Assembly (NCBI RefSeq): GCF_019429565.1 | Contig: NZ_JAHXSA010000001.1 | Location: forward strand, 744,001-808,000 | Source of the DNA: Schaalia sp. ORNL0103 | GTDB taxonomy: Bacteria > Actinomycetota > Actinomycetes > Actinomycetales > Actinomycetaceae | DNA length: 64,000 bases | Direction of reading: 5' to 3' | In this document: positions 35,939 to 43,771 of the stretch, in pieces | Numbering within the stretch: the first letter of the stretch is position 1 | Layout of the letters: every line of letters starts with the position of its first letter | Notes under the pieces: generated by a model | What the model was told of the DNA's origin: nothing | Seen by the model: the letters and a program-made list of their open reading frames with translations, nothing else | The model's database searches: none | Program-made: the position numbers and the translations under genes

Positions 35939-37324
35939 GTGAGGCGTCGAGTTTTCGGCATCGAAACGGAGTACGGGCTCACGGCCGCGTCCCCGAGCGG
36001 GGGTGCCCCGATGGATGCCGAGCACGCCGCTCGCCAGCTGTTCGAGCCACTCCTGCATCAGGGGCGCTCCTCAAACCTCTTTCTGCGTAACGGCGGGCGT
36101 CTCTACCTCGACGTGGGCGCTCATCCCGAGTACGCGACTGCCGAGTGCGATCGTCTTGAGGATTTGCTCGAGCAGGATCGCGCCGGCGCCGCCATGCTTG
36201 CTGATCTGGCGGTTCAGGCAGACGAGGCCCTCTCCGAGCTCGGCTCAGACCTGCACCTTCACCTGTTCCGAAACAACCTGGACTCGCAGGGCAACTCCTA
36301 CGGCTGCCACGAAAACTATCTTCTCCATCGGCGCCGCGACTTCCGTCAGGTCGCCGATGCGCTCGTCGCATTCTTCGTGACGCGCCAGATTCTCGTCGGT
36401 AACGGATGGATCAACACCGCTGCGGCAACGCCGCGCCTGCAGTTCTCCCAGCGCGCCGATCAGATGTGGGACGCCGTATCCTCGGCGACCACACGCTCGC
36501 GTCCGATCATCAACACCCGCGACGAGGCCTTGGCTGATTCTGGCGCATATCGACGCATGCACGTCATCGTCGGCGACACGAACGTCGCCGAGCCGACTAC
36601 CGCGCTCAAGGTCGGTATGACCGAGCTCCTCATCCACGCGATCGAGGATGGCCTGCAGCTCGAAGACCTGGCGCTCGCTGACCCGATGCGCGCAATCCGC
36701 GAGGTCAACTCCGACCTGTCCGGCTCGGCACCCCTCGAGCTTGCCAATGGGCGCACGACGAGCGCCGTCGCGTTGCAACGAGAAATCCGTGAGCGCGTGC
36801 TCGCCCGCATCCCCGTCGCGGAGCTGGATCCGATGCGCACCTACATCGTCGACCTGTGGGGCAGGGGCATCGATGCCATCGCCAGCGGCGACTGGAGCAG
36901 CATCGACACCGAGCTCGACATCGCGATCAAGCACAAGCTTCTCACGTCGTACTGCGCGCGCAGTGGGGCAAGCCTCGCTGATCCGCGCGTGGCTCGGCTC
37001 GAGCTGTCGTACTCCGATATCACCGCTGATGGTCTGTGGGAGCGAATGGAACGCGCCGGACTCATGCGACGCCTCACCACCGTCGACGGTGTCCGTCGCG
37101 CGCAGACGATCGCGCCTGCGACGACCCGCGCTCACCTGCGCGGACGTATCATCGCAGCCGCCGAAGACGCCCGCGCCGACCTGAGCGTCGACTGGGTGCA
37201 CGTGCGTCTCGATGAGTCGTCGACGATTCCGTTGTCCCTGCAGGATCCGTTAGCCACAGCCGACCCGCGTGTTGACGCGCTCATCGCGCAGATCGACTCT
37301 CAGTCTCCTACGATTCCCGCATGA
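35939..37324 (+). CDS. pafA: Pup-protein ligase
   Basis: This 461-residue ligase attaches the C-terminal Glu of Pup to substrate lysines using ATP. It is homologous to Dop but without the Dop loop. The N-terminal VFGIETEYGLTA holds the metal-binding Glu, and conserved segments are GGRLYLDVGAHPEYATAE, NNLDSQGNSYGCHENYL and RSRPIINTRDE. The GTG at 35939 is 1 nt after the pup stop. The 3' end overlaps the FKBP gene by 4 bp, so the whole arc-to-FKBP run is probably one transcript. Confidence 0.95.
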   Translation: MRRRVFGIETEYGLTAASPSGGAPMDAEHAARQLFEPLLHQGRSSNLFLRNGGRLYLDVGAHPEYATAECDRLEDLLEQDRAGAAMLADLAVQADEALSELGSDLHLHLFRNNLDSQGNSYGCHENYLLHRRRDFRQVADALVAFFVTRQILVGNGWINTAAATPRLQFSQRADQMWDAVSSATTRSRPIINTRDEALADSGAYRRMHVIVGDTNVAEPTTALKVGMTELLIHAIEDGLQLEDLALADPMRAIREVNSDLSGSAPLELANGRTTSAVALQREIRERVLARIPVAELDPMRTYIVDLWGRGIDAIASGDWSSIDTELDIAIKHKLLTSYCARSGASLADPRVARLELSYSDITADGLWERMERAGLMRRLTTVDGVRRAQTIAPATTRAHLRGRIIAAAEDARADLSVDWVHVRLDESSTIPLSLQDPLATADPRVDALIAQIDSQSPTIPA

Positions 37325-38361
37325 GCCCCGAGTCGTCGTCCCCTGATTCCCGCGCCGTCAGCCGCGCGCGCGGGTCCTCTCAGCGAGCGGCTGCGCGTGC
37401 ACAGCGCTCCCGTGGCATCTCCCGTGCATCTATCTTCCTGCGCGTTGCGCTCGCAGTGGTTCTCATCGCCACGGGAGGTGGACTCGCCTGGTGGGCTTTC
37501 CATCCCCGCCCCGCCGCCAACGAAGCGAGCGCGCCCGAATCTGCCACCCAGTCGCCAACCCTCGGCCTGTTCGACCGCGTGACCGTGTCCGGGCGCGTCG
37601 GCGCGACACCGACCATCGAGATCAAGGCTCCGCTGGAGATCGACGGTTTCAAAGCGCGCGTGCTCGAGGAAGGCAGCGGTCGTGAGATTACTGAAGGCTC
37701 ACCCGTCCTCGTCTCTGTCACCGCCTTCGACGGAACCAGCGGACGCATGCTCTCCGAGTCCGGCCGCCCCCAGATGAGCCTCGGCATCGTCGGCTCCGGC
37801 CAGATCAATGACGACCTGTCACGTCTGGTCACCGGCAAGCGCGAGGGCACACGTGTGCTCGCATTCCGTTCCATCACGATGGGTGACGGATCGCCGAACA
37901 CCATCGAGGTCGACGTCGTCGATATCCTGCCGTCGATTGCCACTGGTACGCCGGTCGACGCGAGCGTTGGTCCTATGAGCGTCGAGATGAGCCCGGAGGG
38001 GCCGATCATTAGCCATATTGACACGCTTCCCGGCGGCGTCACGACCCAGACCCTTATCAAGGGTGACGGGGTGCAGGTCCATGAAGGAGACCGGGTTGTC
38101 GCGCAGTTCACGGTTCTCGGCTGGACCGACGGTACCGTGCGCGTATCCACGTGGGAGACCGGCGTCCCCGAGGTCATCAACTTGGGGACGGCGATGAAGG
38201 GCCTCGCGACGGCTCTCGTTGACCAGAAGGTGGGGTCACGACTCGCCATCACGATCCCTCCAGACCTTGCCGCAGGTGACGACACGCTGTGCGTCGTCAT
38301 CGATATTCTCGGTACTGAACCTGGCACTGCGACGAACGGGGATCAGGCACCTCAGTCGTGA
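37321..38361 (+). CDS. Membrane-anchored FKBP-type peptidyl-prolyl isomerase
   Basis: A protein of 346 residues. A basic cytoplasmic N-terminus (about 37 residues, Arg/Ser-rich) is followed by one transmembrane helix (FLRVALAVVLIATGGGLAWWAF) and an extracytoplasmic region with two FKBP-like folds (about residues 110-200 and 235-335). Aromatic residues of the active pocket are poorly preserved in the first domain (VSVTAFDGTSGRMLSES), better in the second (VVAQFTVLGWTDGTVRVSTWE). Genes of this kind follow pafA in several actinobacteria. It overlaps pafA by 4 bp. Role in folding of exported proteins is inferred; prolyl isomerase activity is not certain. Confidence 0.82.
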   Translation: MSPESSSPDSRAVSRARGSSQRAAARAQRSRGISRASIFLRVALAVVLIATGGGLAWWAFHPRPAANEASAPESATQSPTLGLFDRVTVSGRVGATPTIEIKAPLEIDGFKARVLEEGSGREITEGSPVLVSVTAFDGTSGRMLSESGRPQMSLGIVGSGQINDDLSRLVTGKREGTRVLAFRSITMGDGSPNTIEVDVVDILPSIATGTPVDASVGPMSVEMSPEGPIISHIDTLPGGVTTQTLIKGDGVQVHEGDRVVAQFTVLGWTDGTVRVSTWETGVPEVINLGTAMKGLATALVDQKVGSRLAITIPPDLAAGDDTLCVVIDILGTEPGTATNGDQAPQS

Positions 38362-38421
38362 GCGTTCAGCTCGTGAGAGCCCTTTCGCACAAGGCTTGTC
38401 GCTTGTGGGACACTGGGAGGC

Positions 38422-39633
38422 ATGCTGAGATGGATGACCGCCGGTGAATCACACGGACCCGCACTGCTCGCAACGATCGAGGGACTGCCCTCCGGCTTGC
38501 ATGTGGCGACGGAGGACCTGCGCCGTGGCCTCGCGCGTCGTCGCCTCGGCTACGGTCGCGGCGCTCGGCAGAAGTTTGAGGCCGACGAGGTATCGATCCT
38601 GGCCGGTGTGCGTCACGGCGTGACAACCGGCGCCCCGGTGGCTATTCGCATTGGCAACTCTGAGTGGCCCAAGTGGGAGACGGTGATGAGTGCCGATCCG
38701 GTTGATCCGTCGGAGCTTCTCATCGACGCGGGAACGGGAGACGAACGCGAAATCGCTCGTAATCGTCCGTTGACGAGGCCCCGTCCCGGTCACGCGGACC
38801 TTCCCGGCATGCTGTCCTACGACCTGTCCGAGGCTCGCCCCGTCCTTGAGCGCGCGAGTGCCCGAGAGACTGCTGCGCGCGTTGCACTCGGTGTGCTCGC
38901 CGAAGCCCTGCTTGAGCAGGTCGCCGGTGTTCGTCTCGTGTCCCACGTCGTCTCCGTCGGGGCCCAGCGCGCCGAGGCCTCGTTGACGCCTACTCCCGCG
39001 GACGAGGCGGCGCTGTGCGAGGCCTCGATGCGCACACTCGATTCGGAGGATAACGCCCGCTTTGAGGCAGCCGTCGATGCTGCCAAGCAGGCGGGTGACA
39101 CGATCGGCGGCGTCGCCGAAGTGATCGCATACGACGTTCCCGTCGGCCTGGGCACACACGTGACCGCGCGCGAGCGCCTCGATGCACGCTTGGCCGCCGC
39201 ACTCATGTCGATTCAGTCCGTCAAGGGCGTTGAGATCGGAGACGGTTTCGCTCAGGCCGCACTGCTCGGCTCCGCGGCCCACGACGAAATCGTGCGGGGC
39301 GAGGATGGTCACCTGACGCGCGCCTCCAACCACGCCGGGGGCATCGAAGGAGGGACGTCCAACGGCGCGCCGATCGTCGCGCGCGCTGCGTTCAAGCCGA
39401 TCTCAACCGTTCCGCACGCGCTACGCAGCGTCGACCTCGCAACGGGTGAGGAAGCAGTGGGCTTGCACCAGCGCTCCGACACCTGCCAGGTCGTGCCCGG
39501 CGCCGTGATTGCCGAGGCCGAGGTGGCCCTCGTGCTCGCGGATGCTCTGTCTGATCACGCGGGCGGCCGATCTGTTGGCGAGATGCGCAGGAATCTCGAG
39601 GCGTACCTCGCGGTGGTGGGGGAACGCGCATGA
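38422..39633 (+). CDS. aroC: Chorismate synthase
   Basis: The last enzyme of the shikimate pathway, converting EPSP to chorismate with reduced FMN (403 residues). The N-terminus carries MTAGESHGPALLATIEGLP, with the central LTRPRPGHADLPG and SNHAGGIEGGTSNG and a C-terminal RSDTCQVVPGA, all family motifs. GGGAGGC precedes the ATG. It opens the aro-efp-nusB cluster, which runs with 4-bp overlaps between aroC, aroK, aroB and the second kinase-like gene. The 60-bp gap upstream from the FKBP gene has no clear terminator. Confidence 0.96.
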   Translation: MLRWMTAGESHGPALLATIEGLPSGLHVATEDLRRGLARRRLGYGRGARQKFEADEVSILAGVRHGVTTGAPVAIRIGNSEWPKWETVMSADPVDPSELLIDAGTGDEREIARNRPLTRPRPGHADLPGMLSYDLSEARPVLERASARETAARVALGVLAEALLEQVAGVRLVSHVVSVGAQRAEASLTPTPADEAALCEASMRTLDSEDNARFEAAVDAAKQAGDTIGGVAEVIAYDVPVGLGTHVTARERLDARLAAALMSIQSVKGVEIGDGFAQAALLGSAAHDEIVRGEDGHLTRASNHAGGIEGGTSNGAPIVARAAFKPISTVPHALRSVDLATGEEAVGLHQRSDTCQVVPGAVIAEAEVALVLADALSDHAGGRSVGEMRRNLEAYLAVVGERA

Positions 39634-40139
39634 GTGCTCAGGGTCCCGTTGTCCTTGTGGGTTTGCCCGGCGCGGGCAAGTCTAAGGTTGGGCGGCTGCT
39701 TGCCGAGCGGTTGGGCGTTGACCACATCGATACAGACGCCCTCGTCGTTGAGCGCGAAGGCCGTCCGATCGCTGATATTTTCGCCACTGACGGAGAAGCA
39801 GCTTTTCGCGTGATGGAGACCGAAGCGGTCGCCGATGCGCTGACGCACGATGCCGTCGTCTCGTTGGGCGGGGGAGCGGCAGCGACTTCCGCCGTTCGGG
39901 AGCTCCTCTCCGGGCACACGGTCGTCTACATTGATGCTCCTCACGAGGAACTCGTTCGTCGCACTGCCTCGAAGACGCATCGGCCGTTGCTGGCGAAGGA
40001 TCCGTCCGGGACGCTCGCGCGCCTGCGCACCGAGCGCGAGCCTCACTACCAATCCGTCGCCACCATGGTCGTCGAGTCGGGACCAGGTCCCGTCGACGAC
40101 GTCGTCACCGCCATTGCACAGCAGTTGGAGCACGCATGA
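39630..40139 (+). CDS. aroK: Shikimate kinase
   Basis: A 169-residue P-loop kinase phosphorylating shikimate at the 3-OH. Walker A GLPGAGKSKVG, the DxD-type substrate motif HIDTDALV, the shikimate-binding GG in VSLGGGAAAT and the lid Arg in KTHRPLLAKD are all present, so it should be active. It overlaps aroC and aroB by 4 bp each (ATGA junctions). Confidence 0.95.
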   Translation: MSAQGPVVLVGLPGAGKSKVGRLLAERLGVDHIDTDALVVEREGRPIADIFATDGEAAFRVMETEAVADALTHDAVVSLGGGAAATSAVRELLSGHTVVYIDAPHEELVRRTASKTHRPLLAKDPSGTLARLRTEREPHYQSVATMVVESGPGPVDDVVTAIAQQLEHA

Positions 40140-41218
40140 GCACGATTATCCGCGTCACCGGAGAACACCCCTCGACTATCACTGTCGGACACGGGCTCGG
40201 CTTCGAGCCGATCTACGAGGCCCTCGACGAGGCCGCGACGAAGGTGCTCATCATTCACGCGCGTCCTCTCGCTAGCCGAGCCGAGGCCCTGGCGCAGTAC
40301 CTGCGTGAACAGCGGATCGAGGCCTCGACTGCCGACCACCCCGATGCCGAGGCCGGCAAGTCAATCGAGGTTGTTGCGTCCCTGTGGGACGAGTGCGGGC
40401 GTCTCCAGCTCGGGCGTAAAGACGCGATCGTCGCCATGGGTGGGGGAGCGACCACCGACATGGCTGGTTTCGTCGCAGCAACGTGGCTGAGGGGCATCAC
40501 ACTCATCAATGTTCCGACGACGCTGCTCGCCATGGTCGACGCAGCCGTTGGCGGTAAGACGGGAATCAACACGACCGTTGGGAAGAACCTCGTTGGTTCT
40601 TTCTATCCGGCAACCTCCGTGGTTGCCGATATGGATCTCCTCGCGAGCCTGCCCGCGCCCGATCTGGCGGCCGGTGCCGCCGAGGTCATTAAGTGCGGTT
40701 TCATTGCCGACCCGGAGATCCTGCACATCGTCGAGGAGACGGAACCAAGCGAGCTTCTGCGATCGAACAGCCCGCAGCTTGCTGAGATCACCACCCGCGC
40801 GATCGCAGTCAAGGCCCGCGTCGTGTCCGCCGACCTGACCGAGGGCGGCCTGCGTGAAATCCTCAACTACGGGCACACCCTCGCGCACGCCATCGAGCGC
40901 GCGAACGACTACACCTGGCGCCACGGCGATGCGGTGGCCGTCGGCTGCTGCTTCGCGGCGCGCCTGGCCCAGGCCCGTGGCCTGCTCAGCGCTGACGATG
41001 TTGCTCGCCACGACCAGCTTTTCTCCCGCGTCGGGCTACCCACCCGCTACGAGGGAAGCACTCTCGATGAGCTCACCCACATCATGCTCTCCGATAAGAA
41101 GGTACGGCGTGGAATCCTGCGCTTCGTCCTCCTTGATGGCATCGCGAACCCCAGGACGGTCTCCGTCGATCCGCAGGAGCTGCCGGCACCCGCGTCGCAG
41201 ATCGGCATTCGCGCATGA
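40136..41218 (+). CDS. aroB: 3-dehydroquinate synthase
   Basis: A 360-residue NAD- and metal-dependent enzyme cyclising DAHP to 3-dehydroquinate. Family motifs seen are AMGGGATTDMAGFVAATWLRG, VPTTLLAMVDAAVGGKTGIN and the metal-ligand region LREILNYGHTLAHAIE. It is coupled to aroK upstream and to the kinase-like gene downstream by 4-bp overlaps. Confidence 0.96.
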   Translation: MSTIIRVTGEHPSTITVGHGLGFEPIYEALDEAATKVLIIHARPLASRAEALAQYLREQRIEASTADHPDAEAGKSIEVVASLWDECGRLQLGRKDAIVAMGGGATTDMAGFVAATWLRGITLINVPTTLLAMVDAAVGGKTGINTTVGKNLVGSFYPATSVVADMDLLASLPAPDLAAGAAEVIKCGFIADPEILHIVEETEPSELLRSNSPQLAEITTRAIAVKARVVSADLTEGGLREILNYGHTLAHAIERANDYTWRHGDAVAVGCCFAARLAQARGLLSADDVARHDQLFSRVGLPTRYEGSTLDELTHIMLSDKKVRRGILRFVLLDGIANPRTVSVDPQELPAPASQIGIRA

Positions 41219-41739
41219 GCCTTATCGTGTTGATCGGAGTGACCGGAGCCGGCAAAACTACCGTTGGACGCGAGCTCTCCCGCCGCTACGAATTGCCCCT
41301 CTACGAGGTCGACGAGGCCGTCGAAGAACGCCTCGGCGCACCTATGCGTACTCTTGTCGTCGGGCGTGATCCGCGTCTGGCCGCCACCGCACGCGAAGAA
41401 GCCGAGCGGCTCCTTGGACTCGACGAGGGCATTGTCACGCTCGGCGCCTCTCAGCCGCTCGACCCAGCCACTGCCTCGTCGATCGAGCGGGCGCGCGCAA
41501 ACGGCGCGTTCATCATCGAGCTCAGCGCCGATCTTTCCGCGATATCTCGCCGAGAAGGCCTTGGCGCTCCACGCTCGGTTGGCCTCGGTGCACCACGCGC
41601 CGTACTGACTCAGCTCATGAAACAAGCGCGCGAGGCATACGCCTCCGTGGCCGACACAACAGTGGATACGAGTACCCGCACCCCGCAAGAAGTCGCGGAT
41701 TTGGCCGCGCACGCGTGTAAACTGGCCCCTGATTACTGA
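41215..41739 (+). CDS. Shikimate-kinase-like protein, divergent paralogue
   Basis: A 174-residue P-loop protein related to AroK. Walker A is intact (GVTGAGKTTVG). The substrate-binding residues are not: the DxD motif is changed to YEVDEAVEERLG, the GG strand reads VTLGASQPLD instead of SLGGG, and the lid region (REGLGAPRSVGLGAPRAVL) lacks the usual R-x-P-L core. It probably binds ATP but may not phosphorylate shikimate. In mycobacteria this position in aroC-aroK-aroB-x-efp holds aroD (dehydroquinase), which is absent here. Overlap with aroB shows it belongs to the operon. Its function is unknown. Confidence 0.82.
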   Translation: MSLIVLIGVTGAGKTTVGRELSRRYELPLYEVDEAVEERLGAPMRTLVVGRDPRLAATAREEAERLLGLDEGIVTLGASQPLDPATASSIERARANGAFIIELSADLSAISRREGLGAPRSVGLGAPRAVLTQLMKQAREAYASVADTTVDTSTRTPQEVADLAAHACKLAPDY

Positions 41740-41763
41740 TTCCTTCTCAAGTGAGGTACCCCT

Positions 41764-42327
41764 GTGGCAACGACCAATGATCTGAAGAACGGCCTGGTTA
41801 TGGTGATCGACGGCCAGCTCTGGCAGGTTGTCGAATTCCAGCACGTCAAGCCCGGCAAGGGCCCGGCCTTCGTGCGCACCAAGATCAAGAACGTCCTGTC
41901 CGGCAAGACCGTCGACAAGACTTTCAACGCGGGCCTGAAGATCGAGACCGCGACCGTCGACCGTCGCGACATGACGTACCTGTACCAGGATGGCACCGAC
42001 TACGTCTTCATGGATCAGTCCACCTACGAGCAGATCAACGTTCCCGCCGAAACCGTGGGCGACGCCCGCAACTTCATGGTGGAGAACCAGAACGTTATCG
42101 TCTCCCAGCACGACGGCACCGTCCTGTTCGTTGAGCTGCCCGCCACCGTCGTCCTGACGATCACGCACACGGAGCCCGGCCTGCAGGGCGACCGTTCTTC
42201 CGCCGGCACCAAGCCCGCGACCCTCGAGACCGGTTACGAGATCCAGGTTCCCCTCTTCATGGAGGAAGGCACCCGCGTCAAGGTTGACACCCGCGACGGC
42301 TCGTACTCGGGTCGCGTGACCGAGTAA
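41764..42327 (+). CDS. efp: Translation elongation factor P
   Basis: A 187-residue three-domain factor that binds between P and E sites and relieves stalling at polyproline. The tip loop reads [12 protein letters not shown], with an unmodified-type Lys and a Pro-rich loop. The C-terminal [23 protein letters not shown] is the EF-P signature. The GTG start follows AAGTGAGGTACCCCT. nusB begins at the last base of its TAA stop. Confidence 0.97.
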   Translation: MATTNDLKNGLVMVIDGQLWQVVEFQHVKPGKGPAFVRTKIKNVLSGKTVDKTFNAGLKIETATVDRRDMTYLYQDGTDYVFMDQSTYEQINVPAETVGDARNFMVENQNVIVSQHDGTVLFVELPATVVLTITHTEPGLQGDRSSAGTKPATLETGYEIQVPLFMEEGTRVKVDTRDGSYSGRVTE

Positions 42328-42947
42328 TGTCGAAGCAGCACCGCTTCACCTCGCGTACCAAGGCCCGCAAGCGCGCGGCCGACGTTGTCTACGAGGCCGA
42401 CCAGCGCGGCATGGGGTCTAACCCCGACGTGCTGCGCGACCTCCTGCGCGAGCGCCGCGTCATCACCGCGGCTCAGACTCCGCTCCCGGAGTTCTCGATC
42501 CAGATCATCGCCGGTGTGGCGGACAATCTGCGCCGCATTGACTCGCTGATCTCGGCGCACGCGCGCGTGCCCGGCCTGGATCGTATTGCCGCCGTCGACC
42601 TTGCGGTCATGCGCGTGGCGGTGTGGGAGATGCTCGAGAACGACGAGGTGTCGCCGATCATTGTCATCGACGAGGCCATCTCGATCGTTCGCTCGATCTC
42701 GACCGACACGTCGCCGTCGTTCGTGAACGCGGTCCTCGACGCGATCCGCAAGGATCTTGCGTCCCCCGCATGGTCGCGTCGCAGCTCCGAGGAAGAGGAA
42801 GCGCACGTTTCCGATGAGGCCGAGTCGTCGTCCGACGATGAGCTGCCCGCGCAGGAAGCGCCCGCGCGCGCTCTGCCTGCCGGCGCCAAGCCGCTGGATG
42901 GCGGCAGCGTCGAAGACGAGCTCGACGAACTCCTCGAGGAGTACTGA
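42327..42947 (+). CDS. nusB: Transcription antitermination factor NusB with acidic tail
   Basis: An RNA-binding protein of 206 residues that assembles with NusE on boxA in rRNA leaders. The all-helical core (TSRTKARKRAADVVYEAD at the start; AVDLAVMRVAVWEML and IVIDEAISIVRSIS) covers about residues 1-145. The last 60 residues form an acidic Ser/Glu/Asp-rich extension not needed for the fold. It ends the aro-efp-nusB cluster, with a strong terminator at 42967. Confidence 0.93.
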   Translation: MSKQHRFTSRTKARKRAADVVYEADQRGMGSNPDVLRDLLRERRVITAAQTPLPEFSIQIIAGVADNLRRIDSLISAHARVPGLDRIAAVDLAVMRVAVWEMLENDEVSPIIVIDEAISIVRSISTDTSPSFVNAVLDAIRKDLASPAWSRRSSEEEEAHVSDEAESSSDDELPAQEAPARALPAGAKPLDGGSVEDELDELLEEY

Positions 42948-42966
42948 GCGTTCGCTCTACATGCCT

Positions 42967-43006
42967 AGTGGGGCCGACTCTCGAATGAGAGTCGGCCCCA
43001 CTTTTT
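42967..43006 (+). terminator. Rho-independent terminator after nusB
   Basis: A 16-bp perfect stem (AGTGGGGCCGACTCTC and its complement) around GAAT, followed by TTTT. It closes the aro-efp-nusB operon. Confidence 0.93.
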
Positions 43007-43078
43007 ACTTCAATGCTGTGGCAAGTACAGGCGCAGCCGACCAGGACGGTTATGCGATTGAACTTGGGCATATGAGTC

Positions 43079-43110
43079 GGGGCAGGATCATGACGATCCT
43101 GCCCCTTTGT
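43079..43110. terminator. Second hairpin terminator, convergent with DUF2249 gene
   Basis: GGGGCAGGATC pairs with GATCCTGCCCC around ATGAC, with TTTGTT after it on the plus strand. It lies 9 nt past the stop codon of the minus-strand DUF2249 gene and could serve either direction. Confidence 0.75.
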
Positions 43111-43118
43111 TGCCTGCG

Positions 43119-43415
43119 TCAGAGGGCAAGGCGAGTCGTTCGCACGTCCCAGAATTCGGGGCCGTCGACGATGACCTCGAAGGTCCACTCGCCGGGCAGC
43201 TGCGCGATCTGAGCAAGCAGCGGACGAGGCAGGTGGGGAGCGCGAATGATGAAGGATTCACCAGCGTTCATCGACTGGGCAGCGCCGAGGACAGCCGCGT
43301 GACGCAGACGGTGGGGGATAGCGGTCGCATCAATGGTCGGCTCGACAACATCGTGTTCACCGCAGCCACAGCCGCCACCGTGGACCTCGGGGTGGGGAAG
43401 CTGTTCGATTGTCAT
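43119..43415 (-). CDS. DUF2249 domain protein with Cys/His-rich N-terminus
   Basis: A 98-residue protein. The N-terminus reads PEVHGGGCGCGEHDVVEP, a likely metal-binding or redox cluster, and the DUF2249 fold follows (TAIPHRLRHAAVLGAA, GESFIIRAPHLPRPLLAQIA, VDGPEFWDVRTTR). DUF2249 is related to the TusA/SirA-like sulfur-carrier fold. Families of this kind often occur near hemerythrins, denitrification or sulfur-handling genes. The double CsoR/CstR-like operator at 43532-43571 lies 117 nt upstream of its start and could control it. The gene stands alone. The exact role is unknown. Confidence 0.82.
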   Translation of the reverse strand: MTIEQLPHPEVHGGGCGCGEHDVVEPTIDATAIPHRLRHAAVLGAAQSMNAGESFIIRAPHLPRPLLAQIAQLPGEWTFEVIVDGPEFWDVRTTRLAL

Positions 43416-43531
43416 GGTGTGGCCTTTCTATAGTGAAGTATCTGAGGCGCCGTCGGCGCTCACTGAATTTTACCGGGTTTGCCCCTTTCATTGCAGCGCC
43501 AACGGGACTACGTATTGTCATCGAAGACGAA

Positions 43532-43571
43532 ATACCCGGTAGGGGTATTGTCGCATACCCCTACCGGGTAT
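43532..43571. promoter_or_regulatory. Double CsoR/CstR-type operator (40-bp inverted repeat)
   Basis: ATACCCGGTAGGGGTAT (43532-43548) and ATACCCCTACCGGGTAT (43555-43571) are perfect reverse complements separated by TGTCGC. Each arm is itself ATACCC-N5-GGGTAT, resembling operators of the Cu(I)- or persulfide-sensing CsoR/CstR family. A promoter-like TATAAA follows on the plus strand, and TTTCGTC follows on the minus strand, so a terminator function is the main alternative. The control target is most likely the DUF2249 gene; the regulator gene itself is not in the window. Confidence 0.65.
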
Positions 43572-43712
43572 AAAACTATGCACGCTCCGGGACACCGCTT
43601 TGTTTTCTTCGCGCGCACAATGTTGCGCGATGACTTCGCCACGATCGCCTTCTGGCAACACCACGTGGTGTTTCACACGTGGAGGCGTCACACCGGCTCC
43701 TGACGAGGAGCG

Positions 43713-43766
43713 TAGGATGGAATGCGACAGATCCTTTAATGACCGTCCCGTGAGGCGGGGAAGGAG
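43713..43766 (+). promoter_or_regulatory. pyrR promoter -10 and PyrR-binding mRNA leader
   Basis: TAGGAT (43713-43718) is a good -10 hexamer. The leader then contains ATCCTTTAATGACCG (43731 on), TCCCGTGAGGC and the ribosome-binding site AAGGAG (43761-43766). UCC-N-GUGAGGC is the PyrR recognition loop seen in mycobacterial pyrR leaders, and TCCTT (43732-43736) can pair with the RBS bases AAGGA. PyrR with UMP would therefore block translation initiation. No terminator lies between the loop and the GTG. A small GCTCCT/AGGAGC palindrome (43696-43711) overlaps the promoter. Confidence 0.82.
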
Positions 43767-43771
43767 TAAGC

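Noticed and set aside
35937-35939. Proteasome genes prcB and prcA expected between pup and pafA
   Set aside because: Only one base separates the two genes; nothing resembling prcBA occurs in the window.
43578-43703. Small open frame downstream of the double operator (41 codons, starting at 43578)
   Set aside because: No ribosome-binding site, the promoter-like TATAAA is only 3 nt before its ATG, and the sequence resembles no protein I know.
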